A DNA stretch of 16,473 bases from CAYZXT01 sp964482515 (lineage in GTDB: Bacteria > Elusimicrobiota > Elusimicrobia > FEN-1173). The DNA lies in assembly GCA_964482515.1 (NCBI GenBank), contig CAYZXT010000051.1, positions 1 to 16,473 on the forward strand, in the 5' to 3' direction. Position 1 is the first letter of the stretch. Each line of letters begins with the position of its first letter. Under the pieces are notes generated by a model that had not been told where the DNA came from, ran no database searches, and worked only from the letters and a program-made list of their open reading frames with translations. A program made the position numbers and the translations under genes. This document shows positions 1-5,661 of this stretch, piece by piece.

Positions 1-556
1 GCGCGGCATGCCGCAGATCGAGGTCACCTTCGACATCGACGCCAACGGCATCCTGAACGTGTCCGCCAAGGACCTCGGCACCAACAAGAGCCAGCACATT
101 TCCATCCAGGCGAAGAACAAGCTCAACAAAGAAGAAGTGGAAAAGTTCATCAAGGAAGCCGAGCAATTCGCGGAAGATGATAAAAAGAAGAAAGAAGAAA
201 TCGAAGTCAAGAATGAGGCCGACACCGTGGTCTATTCGACGGAAAAAGCCCTGAAAGATTACGGCAGCAAAGTGAGCCAGGAAGAACGCATGGCCATCGA
301 GCGCGCCATCACCGACGCCAAGGAAGCCCTGAAAGGCACGGACCTGGAGAAAATTAAGTCCGCCAAGGAAGCGCTGCTGAAAGCGTCGCACAAGCTCGCC
401 GAGGAGATGTACAAGAACGCCCAGGCGCAATCGGCCCAGGGCGCGGCGGGCGCGGGTCCCGACGTGGGCGGCTCTTCGGCCCCCAACGCGGAGAACGGTG
501 CCGAAGGCAAGGTCGTCGACGCCGAAGTCGTGAAGGAAGAAGAAGGCAAAAAATGA
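1..556 (+). CDS. dnaK: Molecular chaperone DnaK (Hsp70), C-terminal part only
   Basis: The gene enters from the left edge already in frame (codons from base 2) and ends at TGA 554-556. The first visible residues, RGMPQIEVTFDIDANGILNV, are the hallmark end of the Hsp70 substrate-binding beta-sandwich. An alpha-helical lid rich in Lys and Glu follows, and then a Gly/Ala/Ser-rich tail ending in DAEVVKEEEGKK, similar to the acidic tails of other bacterial DnaK proteins. The ATPase domain lies outside the window. DnaK is a cytosolic ATP-driven chaperone that binds exposed hydrophobic peptides and cycles with DnaJ and GrpE; dnaJ lies just downstream here. The stop overlaps the next start by 4 bp (ATGA), implying translational coupling. 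The family call is secure; only about 184 residues are visible. Confidence 0.97.
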   Translation, partial: RGMPQIEVTFDIDANGILNVSAKDLGTNKSQHISIQAKNKLNKEEVEKFIKEAEQFAEDDKKKKEEIEVKNEADTVVYSTEKALKDYGSKVSQEERMAIERAITDAKEALKGTDLEKIKSAKEALLKASHKLAEEMYKNAQAQSAQGAAGAGPDVGGSSAPNAENGAEGKVVDAEVVKEEEGKK

Positions 557-870
557 TGCGCAACGCGCAGAAACAGGCGGTGTGCGTGACCGAAACGCTG
601 GCGTCCCTGAAGGCCCCCCACAAATGGATGGGCAGCTATTCGGACGCGCAGCGGCAAACGCCCCGCGACGTCATGCATTCGACGATCGATGAGGTCTTCG
701 AAAAGAGCCATGAAATGTTTCTGCGCGTGAAAGAGAAAGGGCGCGACTTCAGCCAGACGTTCTTTTTTTCGGATCCCGAACAGAAGGACGTGATTTTTGA
801 GTTGTTCCATTCCAAGAAAGGCCAAATCCTGGGAGACGCGGTGAAAGCCCTCTCCCGGCTTCGCTGGTAA
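553..870 (+). CDS. Unrecognised 105-aa protein between dnaK and dnaJ
   Basis: I do not recognise this protein. It starts at ATG 553, overlapping the dnaK stop by 4 bp; a second ATG follows at once at 556. It ends at TAA 868-870, 15 bp before dnaJ. No signal peptide or membrane segment is apparent. It looks soluble, largely helical and charged, with one cysteine near residue 11, a central Asp/Glu/Lys-rich stretch (about residues 40-66), an aromatic FFF patch near residue 70 and a basic C-terminus (SRLRW). Codon use resembles its neighbours and the overlap with dnaK argues for real translation. GrpE is the usual third partner in this operon, but this protein is too short and lacks its long coiled coil. 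A role in the DnaK/DnaJ system is inferred from position alone. Confidence 0.72.
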   Translation: MMRNAQKQAVCVTETLASLKAPHKWMGSYSDAQRQTPRDVMHSTIDEVFEKSHEMFLRVKEKGRDFSQTFFFSDPEQKDVIFELFHSKKGQILGDAVKALSRLRW

Positions 871-875
871 GGACG

Positions 876-880
876 AAGGA
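876..880 (+). promoter_or_regulatory. Ribosome binding site of dnaJ
   Basis: AAGGA lies five bases before the dnaJ ATG at 886. It fixes the start of dnaJ and shows that canonical Shine-Dalgarno initiation is used at non-overlapping junctions here. Confidence 0.7.
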
Positions 881-885
881 ATAGG

Positions 886-2016
886 ATGGCCACCAAGCGC
901 GACTACTATGAAATCCTGGGCGTTTCCAAAGGGGCGACCGCTGACGAGATGAAGGCCGCCTACCGGAAGCTGGCGCTGCAGTTCCATCCGGACCGCAACC
1001 CCGGCAACAAGGGCGCCGAAGACAAGTTCAAGGAAATCAACGAAGCCTACGAAGTCCTTTCCAACCAGCAGAAGCGTGCAGCCTACGACCAATACGGGCA
1101 TGCGGGCGTGCAACAGGGCGGCCCCGCGGGGCCCGGCGGCGGGTTCGAGGGGTTCCAGGGTTTTGAGGGCGGCAACTTTGGCGACGTGTTCGGCGAAATT
1201 TTCGGCGAGGTTTTCGGCGGCGGCCGCGGCGCCGGCGGACGCCAGCGCGCGCGCAAGGGCGCCGACCTCCGCTACGACCACACGGTCACTTTGGCCGAGG
1301 CTTTCACCGGCACCCAATCCACCCTCCGCGTCAACCGCCAGGCCGCCTGCCCGCAGTGCCACGGATCCGGCGCAAAGCCCGGCACTTCCCAAAAGACCTG
1401 CACCGATTGCCGGGGCGCGGGACAGGTCCGCGTCACCCGCGGCTTTTTCACCATGGCACAGACCTGCCCGAAGTGCCGCGGCGAGGGCCAGATCGTTTCG
1501 GACCCCTGCTCCAATTGCCGCGGACAGGGGCGTCTCCGGTCGACGGAAAACATCACGGTCCGCATCCCCGCGGGCGTGGAGGACGGCACCGCGCTCCGCG
1601 TCCCCAACGCCGGGGAGGCGGGCGAGCGGGGGGCTCCCGCGGGCGATCTGTACGTCGTCATCCAGGTGCGGGAGGACGGCCGTTTCGTCCGCGACGGCGA
1701 CGACCTTTTGGCCGAACGCCGCATCTCCATCCCGATGGCCGTGCTCGGCGGGGAAGTCAGCGTTGAGACACTGGATAAAACCGTCCGCATCAACGTTCCG
1801 GCCGGGACCCAGTCCGGCACCACGTTCCGCGTGAAGGGCGCCGGTATGCCACGCCTCGGCTCCAACGGACGGGGCGACCTGAAGATCCGCGTCCTCGTCG
1901 ACATACCCGCAAAACCCACCAAAGAACAGAAAAAACTCTTCATGGACCTCGCCAAGACCATGGGCGAAGACGTGGATGCCAACGACGGCATCTTCAAAAA
2001 AGTGTTCGGTTCGTAA
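886..2016 (+). CDS. dnaJ: Chaperone protein DnaJ (type I Hsp40)
   Basis: A full-length 376-aa type I J-protein. The J domain occupies residues 1-70 with the HPD motif at 34-36, which stimulates the DnaK ATPase. A Gly/Phe-rich linker follows (about 75-118, with EGFQGFEGGNFGD). The zinc domain has four CxxCxGxG repeats with cysteines at 155/158, 172/175, 194/197 and 208/211, all intact. The two C-terminal beta domains that bind client peptide follow, and the protein ends in a short acidic tail and FKKVFGS. The start ATG 886 is supported by the AAGGA at 876-880. DnaJ delivers unfolded clients to DnaK in the cytosol; genetic linkage to dnaK is classical. No CIRCE-type operator is visible, since the operon's 5' end is outside the window. 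Confidence 0.98.
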   Translation: MATKRDYYEILGVSKGATADEMKAAYRKLALQFHPDRNPGNKGAEDKFKEINEAYEVLSNQQKRAAYDQYGHAGVQQGGPAGPGGGFEGFQGFEGGNFGDVFGEIFGEVFGGGRGAGGRQRARKGADLRYDHTVTLAEAFTGTQSTLRVNRQAACPQCHGSGAKPGTSQKTCTDCRGAGQVRVTRGFFTMAQTCPKCRGEGQIVSDPCSNCRGQGRLRSTENITVRIPAGVEDGTALRVPNAGEAGERGAPAGDLYVVIQVREDGRFVRDGDDLLAERRISIPMAVLGGEVSVETLDKTVRINVPAGTQSGTTFRVKGAGMPRLGSNGRGDLKIRVLVDIPAKPTKEQKKLFMDLAKTMGEDVDANDGIFKKVFGS

Positions 2017-2027
2017 TCCTGCCCGCC

Positions 2028-2780
2028 ATGCCGCATTTTTTCGTTCCGCCCGAGGCAGTCCAAGATGAAAAGTTCACGCTGGCGGCGGACGAAAGCCGCC
2101 ACCTCGCGAAGGTCCTGCGCAAAAAACCCGGCGACGAAGTGAATCTGTTCGACGGCCAGGGCCGCCTTTACCGCGCCCGCATCGATGTCGTCGGCGAGGG
2201 TTCAGTAACGGGGCGCATCCTGTCCGCGGAAACCCAGCCCGCCCTTGATTTGACCATGCGTTTGTTCCAGGGCCTGCCCAAGGGCGACAAGTTCGATTGG
2301 ATCCTGGAAAAGATGACGGAACTCGGCGCGGCCGAGATCGTCCCCATGCATGTGGAGCGCTGCGTGGCGCATTTGGCGAAGGAAAAAATCCCGGCGCGCC
2401 TGGAGCGCTGGAAGAAGATCTTGCTGTCGGCGTCGAAACAATCCGGACGCGCGTCCGTGCCGTCGGTCCGGGCGCCCGTGACTTTGGACGAGGCCCTGGC
2501 GCTCTGCGGCAAGAACGATCTGACCTTGTTTCCCTGGGAAGGGGAAAAGAACGTGTCGCTACGGGAAATCCTGCAATCGCGGCTGAAAGATTCGCGGGGA
2601 AAAACGATCAATATCTTCATCGGGCCGGAGGGCGGGTTTTCCATGGACGAAGTGGCGCGGGCCCAGACAGCCGGCGCCGTCACCGTCTCGCTCGGCCCCG
2701 CCATCCTCCGCACCGAAACCGCCGGGCTCTTCGTCGCCTCGGCGCTGGTGTATGAAACCACTCAAGGAGTCGCCGCATGA
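2028..2780 (+). CDS. rsmE: 16S rRNA (uracil-1498-N3)-methyltransferase RsmE
   Basis: A 250-aa SPOUT-class methyltransferase that uses SAM to methylate N3 of U1498 in helix 44 of 16S rRNA. The N-terminal PUA-like domain (about residues 1-70) begins with the typical MPHFFVPPEA and has the DESRHLAKVLRKKPGD signature. The catalytic part shows QGLPKGDKFDWILEKMTELG (81-100), IFIGPEGGF (196-204) and SLGPAILRTETAGL (221-234), the residues of the trefoil knot that binds SAM. Length matches the family (about 240-250 aa). It starts at ATG 2028, 11 bp after dnaJ. The dnaJ, (prmA), rsmE order is common in bacteria; prmA is absent here. Its stop overlaps the next start as ATGA. Confidence 0.95.
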   Translation: MPHFFVPPEAVQDEKFTLAADESRHLAKVLRKKPGDEVNLFDGQGRLYRARIDVVGEGSVTGRILSAETQPALDLTMRLFQGLPKGDKFDWILEKMTELGAAEIVPMHVERCVAHLAKEKIPARLERWKKILLSASKQSGRASVPSVRAPVTLDEALALCGKNDLTLFPWEGEKNVSLREILQSRLKDSRGKTINIFIGPEGGFSMDEVARAQTAGAVTVSLGPAILRTETAGLFVASALVYETTQGVAA

Positions 2781-3145
2781 AAAGCAGCTGGCCGCGCATT
2801 TTGACATCGTCCGTCGTCGTCGCCGTCATCGCCTTGCTGGTGGGAATATTCTGGCAGGCCGACGCCCTGGAGCTTTTGATCGCGGAATTTTTCTTCGGCG
2901 CCCTCGCCGGCTGGTTCGCGCGCCGCCACGGCTGGCTCAGCGGCGTCATCGTGGGCCTGCCCTACGGCATCGCGCAGCTGACCCATCGCGCGGTCCAGGA
3001 CTACCCGACGCTTTCCAACCTCCTGATGGAGCCCGATTATTGGCGCCTGCTCATCCCGGCCAGCGTCGTGGCCTGCGGCATGTGCGTCCTCGGCGCCCTC
3101 GCCGGCGCCTGGATGCAGGACATGAGGCTGCAAAGGACGAAATGA
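2777..3145 (+). CDS. Unrecognised small integral membrane protein, 122 aa
   Basis: I do not recognise the family. It begins at ATG 2777, overlapping the rsmE stop by 4 bp, and its TGA overlaps the mtaB ATG by 4 bp, so it is translationally linked on both sides. Four hydrophobic segments are visible at about residues 8-26, 30-48, 52-70 and 91-113. Segments 2 and 4 share a GALAG core (FFGALAGWFA and VLGALAGAWM), suggesting an internal duplication or a helix-packing Gly motif. A stretch of basic residues (ARRHG) separates segments 2 and 3. A 20-residue polar loop with Asp, Glu, Pro and Tyr separates segments 3 and 4. No catalytic motif is apparent. Its position between an rRNA and a tRNA modification enzyme does not by itself suggest a function. 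Confidence 0.78.
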   Translation: MKSSWPRILTSSVVVAVIALLVGIFWQADALELLIAEFFFGALAGWFARRHGWLSGVIVGLPYGIAQLTHRAVQDYPTLSNLLMEPDYWRLLIPASVVACGMCVLGALAGAWMQDMRLQRTK

Positions 3146-4335
3146 AACTCTTTTTCCAAACATTCGGCTGTAAGGCCAACCAATACGATACGGAGCTGCT
3201 GCGCACCAAGATGGAAAGCGCGGGCGGCGCGAGCACGCAGGACTTCGCGGAGGCGGACATCTGCGTGGTGAACTCCTGCTCAGTGACGGCCGTGGCGGAC
3301 AAGGAATGCCGCCAGTTCGTGCGCAAGGTTTTGCGGGAGAACGACCACGCCCGCGTTATCGTGACCGGCTGCTACGCCACCCACGCGCCGGACCAGCTGC
3401 GCAAGCTTTCGCCCCGCGTCGAAGTCTATTCCAACGAAGAGAAGAACGAGCTCCCGGCCTGCCTCGGTTTCGAAGTGGCCCCGGAAGTTTTTGGCCTGAG
3501 CCGTTTTTCCACCCGCGTGCGCGCCTTCGTCAAAATCCAGGACGGCTGCCAGGCGCCCTGCAAATATTGCATCATCCCCCAGACCCGCCCCAATTTCTGG
3601 AACAAACCCGTGGAACAGGTCGTAAAAGAAGTCAGCGCCCTGGTGGACGAGGGCCACGGCGAAGTGGTGTTCACCGGGATTCGATTGGGTTTATACCATG
3701 CGACGGAGAATGGGGAAAACGTCAAGCTGGACGGACTGATGAAACGGTTGATCGAGATTCCCAAGGATTTCCGCGTCCGGCTGTCGTCCCTCGAAGTCAC
3801 GGAAGTGCCGGACGAAATCATTTTGCTCGCGACGCAGTCGGAGAAAATATGCCGCCATTTCCACATCCCCATGCAGTCCGCGGACGACGACGTGCTCAAG
3901 GCCATGGGCCGCTGGTACCGTTTCGCCCAATACGAGGAGCGCGTGAATTTCATACGCAAGCATCTGCCGGACTGCGCCATCACCGCGGACGTGATGGTGG
4001 GTTATCCGGGGGAAACCGAAGCCATGTTCGCGAACACTTTGCGGCGGATCGAATCCCTCGAAATGACCGGACTCCACGTGTTCCGCTATTCCCAGCGCCC
4101 GGGGACCGAAGCCGCGAAGCTGCCGCCCCTGCCGCCCGAGGTCATCCGCGACCGGGCCGCCCGTTTGATCAGCCTTTCCGAAAAGATGGAGCACAAGTTC
4201 CGCCACCGGTTCATCGGCACCCGCCGGACGGCCATCGCCGAACCCTCGGGCGATGGCTGGACGGACAATTATATCCGGGTGAAGGTCCCGGCCGACAGCC
4301 ACCCCGGGCAGTTGGTCCAAACGTCCATTCTTTAA
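3142..4335 (+). CDS. mtaB: tRNA t6A37 methylthiotransferase MtaB (radical SAM, MiaB family)
   Basis: A 397-aa enzyme that converts t6A to ms2t6A at position 37 of ANN-decoding tRNAs, using two 4Fe-4S clusters and SAM. The N-terminal UPF0004 domain supplies cysteines C10 (TFGCKANQYD), C46 (VVNSCSVT) and C77 (VTGCYATH). The radical-SAM CxxxCxxC is at C136, C140 and C143 (DGCQAPCKYCIIPQTRP). Other family motifs are IPMQSADDDVLKAMGRWY and VGYPGETEAMF. The C-terminus carries a short TRAM-like RNA-binding stretch. KANQYD rather than the MiaB-type MNxxDS favours MtaB (YqeV) over MiaB or RimO. An earlier start in the same frame exists but would run across the upstream membrane-protein gene, so ATG 3142 with the ATGA overlap is preferred. 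Confidence 0.93.
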   Translation: MKLFFQTFGCKANQYDTELLRTKMESAGGASTQDFAEADICVVNSCSVTAVADKECRQFVRKVLRENDHARVIVTGCYATHAPDQLRKLSPRVEVYSNEEKNELPACLGFEVAPEVFGLSRFSTRVRAFVKIQDGCQAPCKYCIIPQTRPNFWNKPVEQVVKEVSALVDEGHGEVVFTGIRLGLYHATENGENVKLDGLMKRLIEIPKDFRVRLSSLEVTEVPDEIILLATQSEKICRHFHIPMQSADDDVLKAMGRWYRFAQYEERVNFIRKHLPDCAITADVMVGYPGETEAMFANTLRRIESLEMTGLHVFRYSQRPGTEAAKLPPLPPEVIRDRAARLISLSEKMEHKFRHRFIGTRRTAIAEPSGDGWTDNYIRVKVPADSHPGQLVQTSIL

Positions 4336-4366
4336 AGATTTTACCGCTCCATACTCATAAAAATAC

Positions 4367-4372
4367 TATAAT
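4367..4372 (+). promoter_or_regulatory. Putative -10 box of the HIT gene promoter
   Basis: A perfect TATAAT sits in the 47-bp gap after mtaB. No good -35 box is present at 16-18 bp; TTACCG at 4341-4346 is too far and a weak match. Transcription would begin near 4379, only about four bases before the ATG at 4383, and no Shine-Dalgarno sequence is visible, so the transcript could be leaderless. Confidence 0.45.
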
Positions 4373-4382
4373 CACGATTCAA

Positions 4383-4727
4383 ATGGCCCAATGTATTTTT
4401 TGCCGTATCGTTAATAAGGAAATTCCTTCCGCGATCCTGCATGAAGACGGGGACATTCTGGCCTTCAAGGACATCGATCCCAAGGCGCCGGTCCACATTT
4501 TGATCATCCCCAAGAAACATGTGGCGAAGTTGATGGATTTCTCGTCGGAAGATATCGTTTTGATGGCCAAGATTCACGCGGCGGCGCAGCAGATCGCCAA
4601 GACCGAAGGCGTGGCGGAGACGGGTTTCCGCCTGGTGACGAACAACGGTGCGCACGCGGGCCAAGCCGTGGACCATTTCCATTATCATCTGCTCGGCGGA
4701 CGCAAGCTGGGCTGGCCTCCGGGCTAG
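4383..4727 (+). CDS. HIT-family nucleotide phosphohydrolase (HINT/PKCI-like)
   Basis: A 114-aa histidine-triad protein of the HINT branch, which hydrolyses adenosine nucleotides linked to amines (purine nucleoside phosphoramidates) in the cytosol. It begins MAQCIFCRIVNKEIP, the typical N-terminus with a CxxC pair (C4, C7), contains DIDPKAPVHILIIPKKH, and ends with the triad HFHYHLLGG (H98, H100, H102) matching HxHxH. Length is standard. An ORF in the same frame extends far upstream through mtaB, but the family N-terminus clearly places the start at ATG 4383. No ribosome binding site precedes it. The likely partner promoter is the TATAAT at 4367-4372, and a hairpin plus T-tract follows at 4752-4801. 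Confidence 0.95.
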   Translation: MAQCIFCRIVNKEIPSAILHEDGDILAFKDIDPKAPVHILIIPKKHVAKLMDFSSEDIVLMAKIHAAAQQIAKTEGVAETGFRLVTNNGAHAGQAVDHFHYHLLGGRKLGWPPG

Positions 4728-4751
4728 ATTCAAAACAAATTTAAATTTAAT

Positions 4752-4801
4752 GGCTTCTTTCCGGTCTTTTGCCGGAGGGAGGGCCGTTTAGTCTTTTTTT
4801 T
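4752..4801 (+). terminator. Rho-independent terminator or attenuator before rpsU
   Basis: Bases 4752-4764 pair with 4772-4785 around a 7-base loop (4765-4771), giving a 13-bp stem with one bulged G and three G-U pairs. A run of eight T follows at 4794-4801 after an 8-base gap. It could end the HIT transcript. Because it lies only 30 bp before the rpsU start and I find no convincing promoter between, it may instead act as a read-through or attenuation site for rpsU. The 8-base gap between stem and T-run is longer than ideal. Confidence 0.5.
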
Positions 4802-4810
4802 ATCCATAAC

Positions 4811-4825
4811 AGGAAGGCGAGTGAT
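4811..4825 (+). promoter_or_regulatory. Ribosome binding region of rpsU
   Basis: AGGAAGG at 4811-4817 is 13 bases from the rpsU ATG (4831), unusually far, but only 8 from another ATG at 4826. GAGTGAT at 4819-4825 could alternatively pair with the 3' end of 16S rRNA five bases before ATG 4831. Confidence 0.45.
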
Positions 4826-4830
4826 ATGTC

Positions 4831-5034
4831 ATGGTTCTAGTCAAAGTGCGCGAGGGCGAATCCATCGAGGAAGCCCTGCGCCGTTTCAAGCGCGAATGCG
4901 AGCGCAACGGTATTATGCAGGAGATCAAGAAGCGGGAATATTATGAGTCCCCTTCGGTCCGCCGCAAGAAAAAGCAAGCGGAGCTCCGCCGTAAAATCCG
5001 TCGCCGTATGATGCGTCATACGCGTCCGCGCTAA
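4831..5034 (+). CDS. rpsU: Small ribosomal subunit protein bS21
   Basis: A 67-aa, very basic protein with the bS21 pattern: VLVKVREGESIEEALRRFKR, then the helix ECERNGIMQEIKKREYYESP and a Lys/Arg-rich tail. bS21 binds near the mRNA exit platform of the 30S subunit and helps the 16S anti-Shine-Dalgarno region in initiation. Length matches the family (about 58-71 aa). It leads the macromolecular synthesis genes (rpsU, yqeY, dnaG, rpoD), tying ribosome, primase and sigma factor synthesis together. The ATG at 4826 opens only a 4-codon frame that overlaps this start, so 4831 is the real start. Confidence 0.97.
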   Translation: MVLVKVREGESIEEALRRFKRECERNGIMQEIKKREYYESPSVRRKKKQAELRRKIRRRMMRHTRPR

Positions 5035-5044
5035 GGGATAACGA

Positions 5045-5497
5045 TTGTCTCTTCCCCTATTGGATCGTTTGGATTCGGACCTCAAGGCCTCGCTCAAAGC
5101 GGGCGAGGCCTTGAAGGTTTCGGCCATCCGGATGGTCCGCTCGGCTCTGAAATATAAAGAAATGCAAACCGGCAAGGAACTCTCCGAAGCGGACGTGTTG
5201 GATGTTTTGTCCGCCGAAGTGAAGCGCCGTCGTGAATCAGTGTCGGAATATGAGAAAGCCGGCCGGACCGAACTGGCGAAAAAAGAGGCGGATGAAATCG
5301 CCATTCTGTCCGCCTACCTTCCCGCGCAGTTGACCGAAGCGGAAGTCGCCGCGTTGGTCCAGGAAGCGGTCAGTTCCACGGGCGCCGCGTCGCCTAGGGA
5401 TATGGGGAAAGTGATGGGCGCGCTCATGCCCAAAGTGAAGGGCCGCGCGGACGGAAAGATCGTCAACCAGTTGGTGAAGGCCGCTCTCGGAGGCTAG
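5045..5497 (+). CDS. yqeY: GatB/YqeY domain protein
   Basis: A 150-aa protein of the YqeY family, related to the tail domain of GatB, the amidotransferase subunit that binds tRNA. It has the usual DLKASLKAGEALKVSAIRMV start, IKYKE-like LKYKEMQTGKELSE, YLPAQLTEAEV, and the GKVMGALMPKVKGRADGKIV ending that is nearly invariant in the family. It starts with TTG at 5045, chosen because AAGGGA (5033-5038) sits six bases upstream and no in-frame ATG fits the family N-terminus. It lies 10 bp after rpsU. The exact biochemical role is unknown for the family; binding to aminoacyl-tRNA is inferred from GatB. The rpsU-yqeY-dnaG order is common in bacteria. Confidence 0.95.
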   Translation: MSLPLLDRLDSDLKASLKAGEALKVSAIRMVRSALKYKEMQTGKELSEADVLDVLSAEVKRRRESVSEYEKAGRTELAKKEADEIAILSAYLPAQLTEAEVAALVQEAVSSTGAASPRDMGKVMGALMPKVKGRADGKIVNQLVKAALGG

Positions 5498-5506
5498 GAA
5501 TTTTAA

Positions 5507-5643
5507 GTCGTCATCCCGTCCCATTCCACAAGCTGGGACAATGTCTAGCGACATTGGATTGTTTCTGTCCGGGATCCATGCTGTAAATCTTCCCTTCAAA
5601 TCTTAATCATGGATTCCGGCCAACGGCATGCCGGAATGACGAC
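5507..5643. repeat. Palindromic intergenic element (MITE/REP-like) between yqeY and dnaG
   Basis: The outer 12 bases GTCGTCATCCCG (5507-5518) are an 11/12 inverted match to CGGAATGACGAC (5632-5643). Inside are further inverted repeats: GTCCCA/TGGGAC (5518-5523, 5534-5539), CAATGTC/GACATTG (5539-5545, 5550-5556), CCGGGATCCATG/CATGGATTCCGG (5569-5580, 5608-5619, 11/12) and ATTCCGGC/GCCGGAAT (5613-5620, 5630-5637). It has no coding capacity and fills almost the whole gap. Such GTCATCCCG-ended, hairpin-rich units are typical of non-autonomous interspersed elements. No clear target duplication flanks it. Confidence 0.65.
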
Positions 5644-5661
5644 AAGAGAAGGGGTTTCGTG

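Noticed and set aside
259..1392. A 377-codon open frame on the minus strand across dnaK and dnaJ
   Set aside because: It lies opposite two certain genes, has repetitive Ala/Gly/Arg composition typical of antisense frames in GC-rich coding DNA, and shows no family motif.
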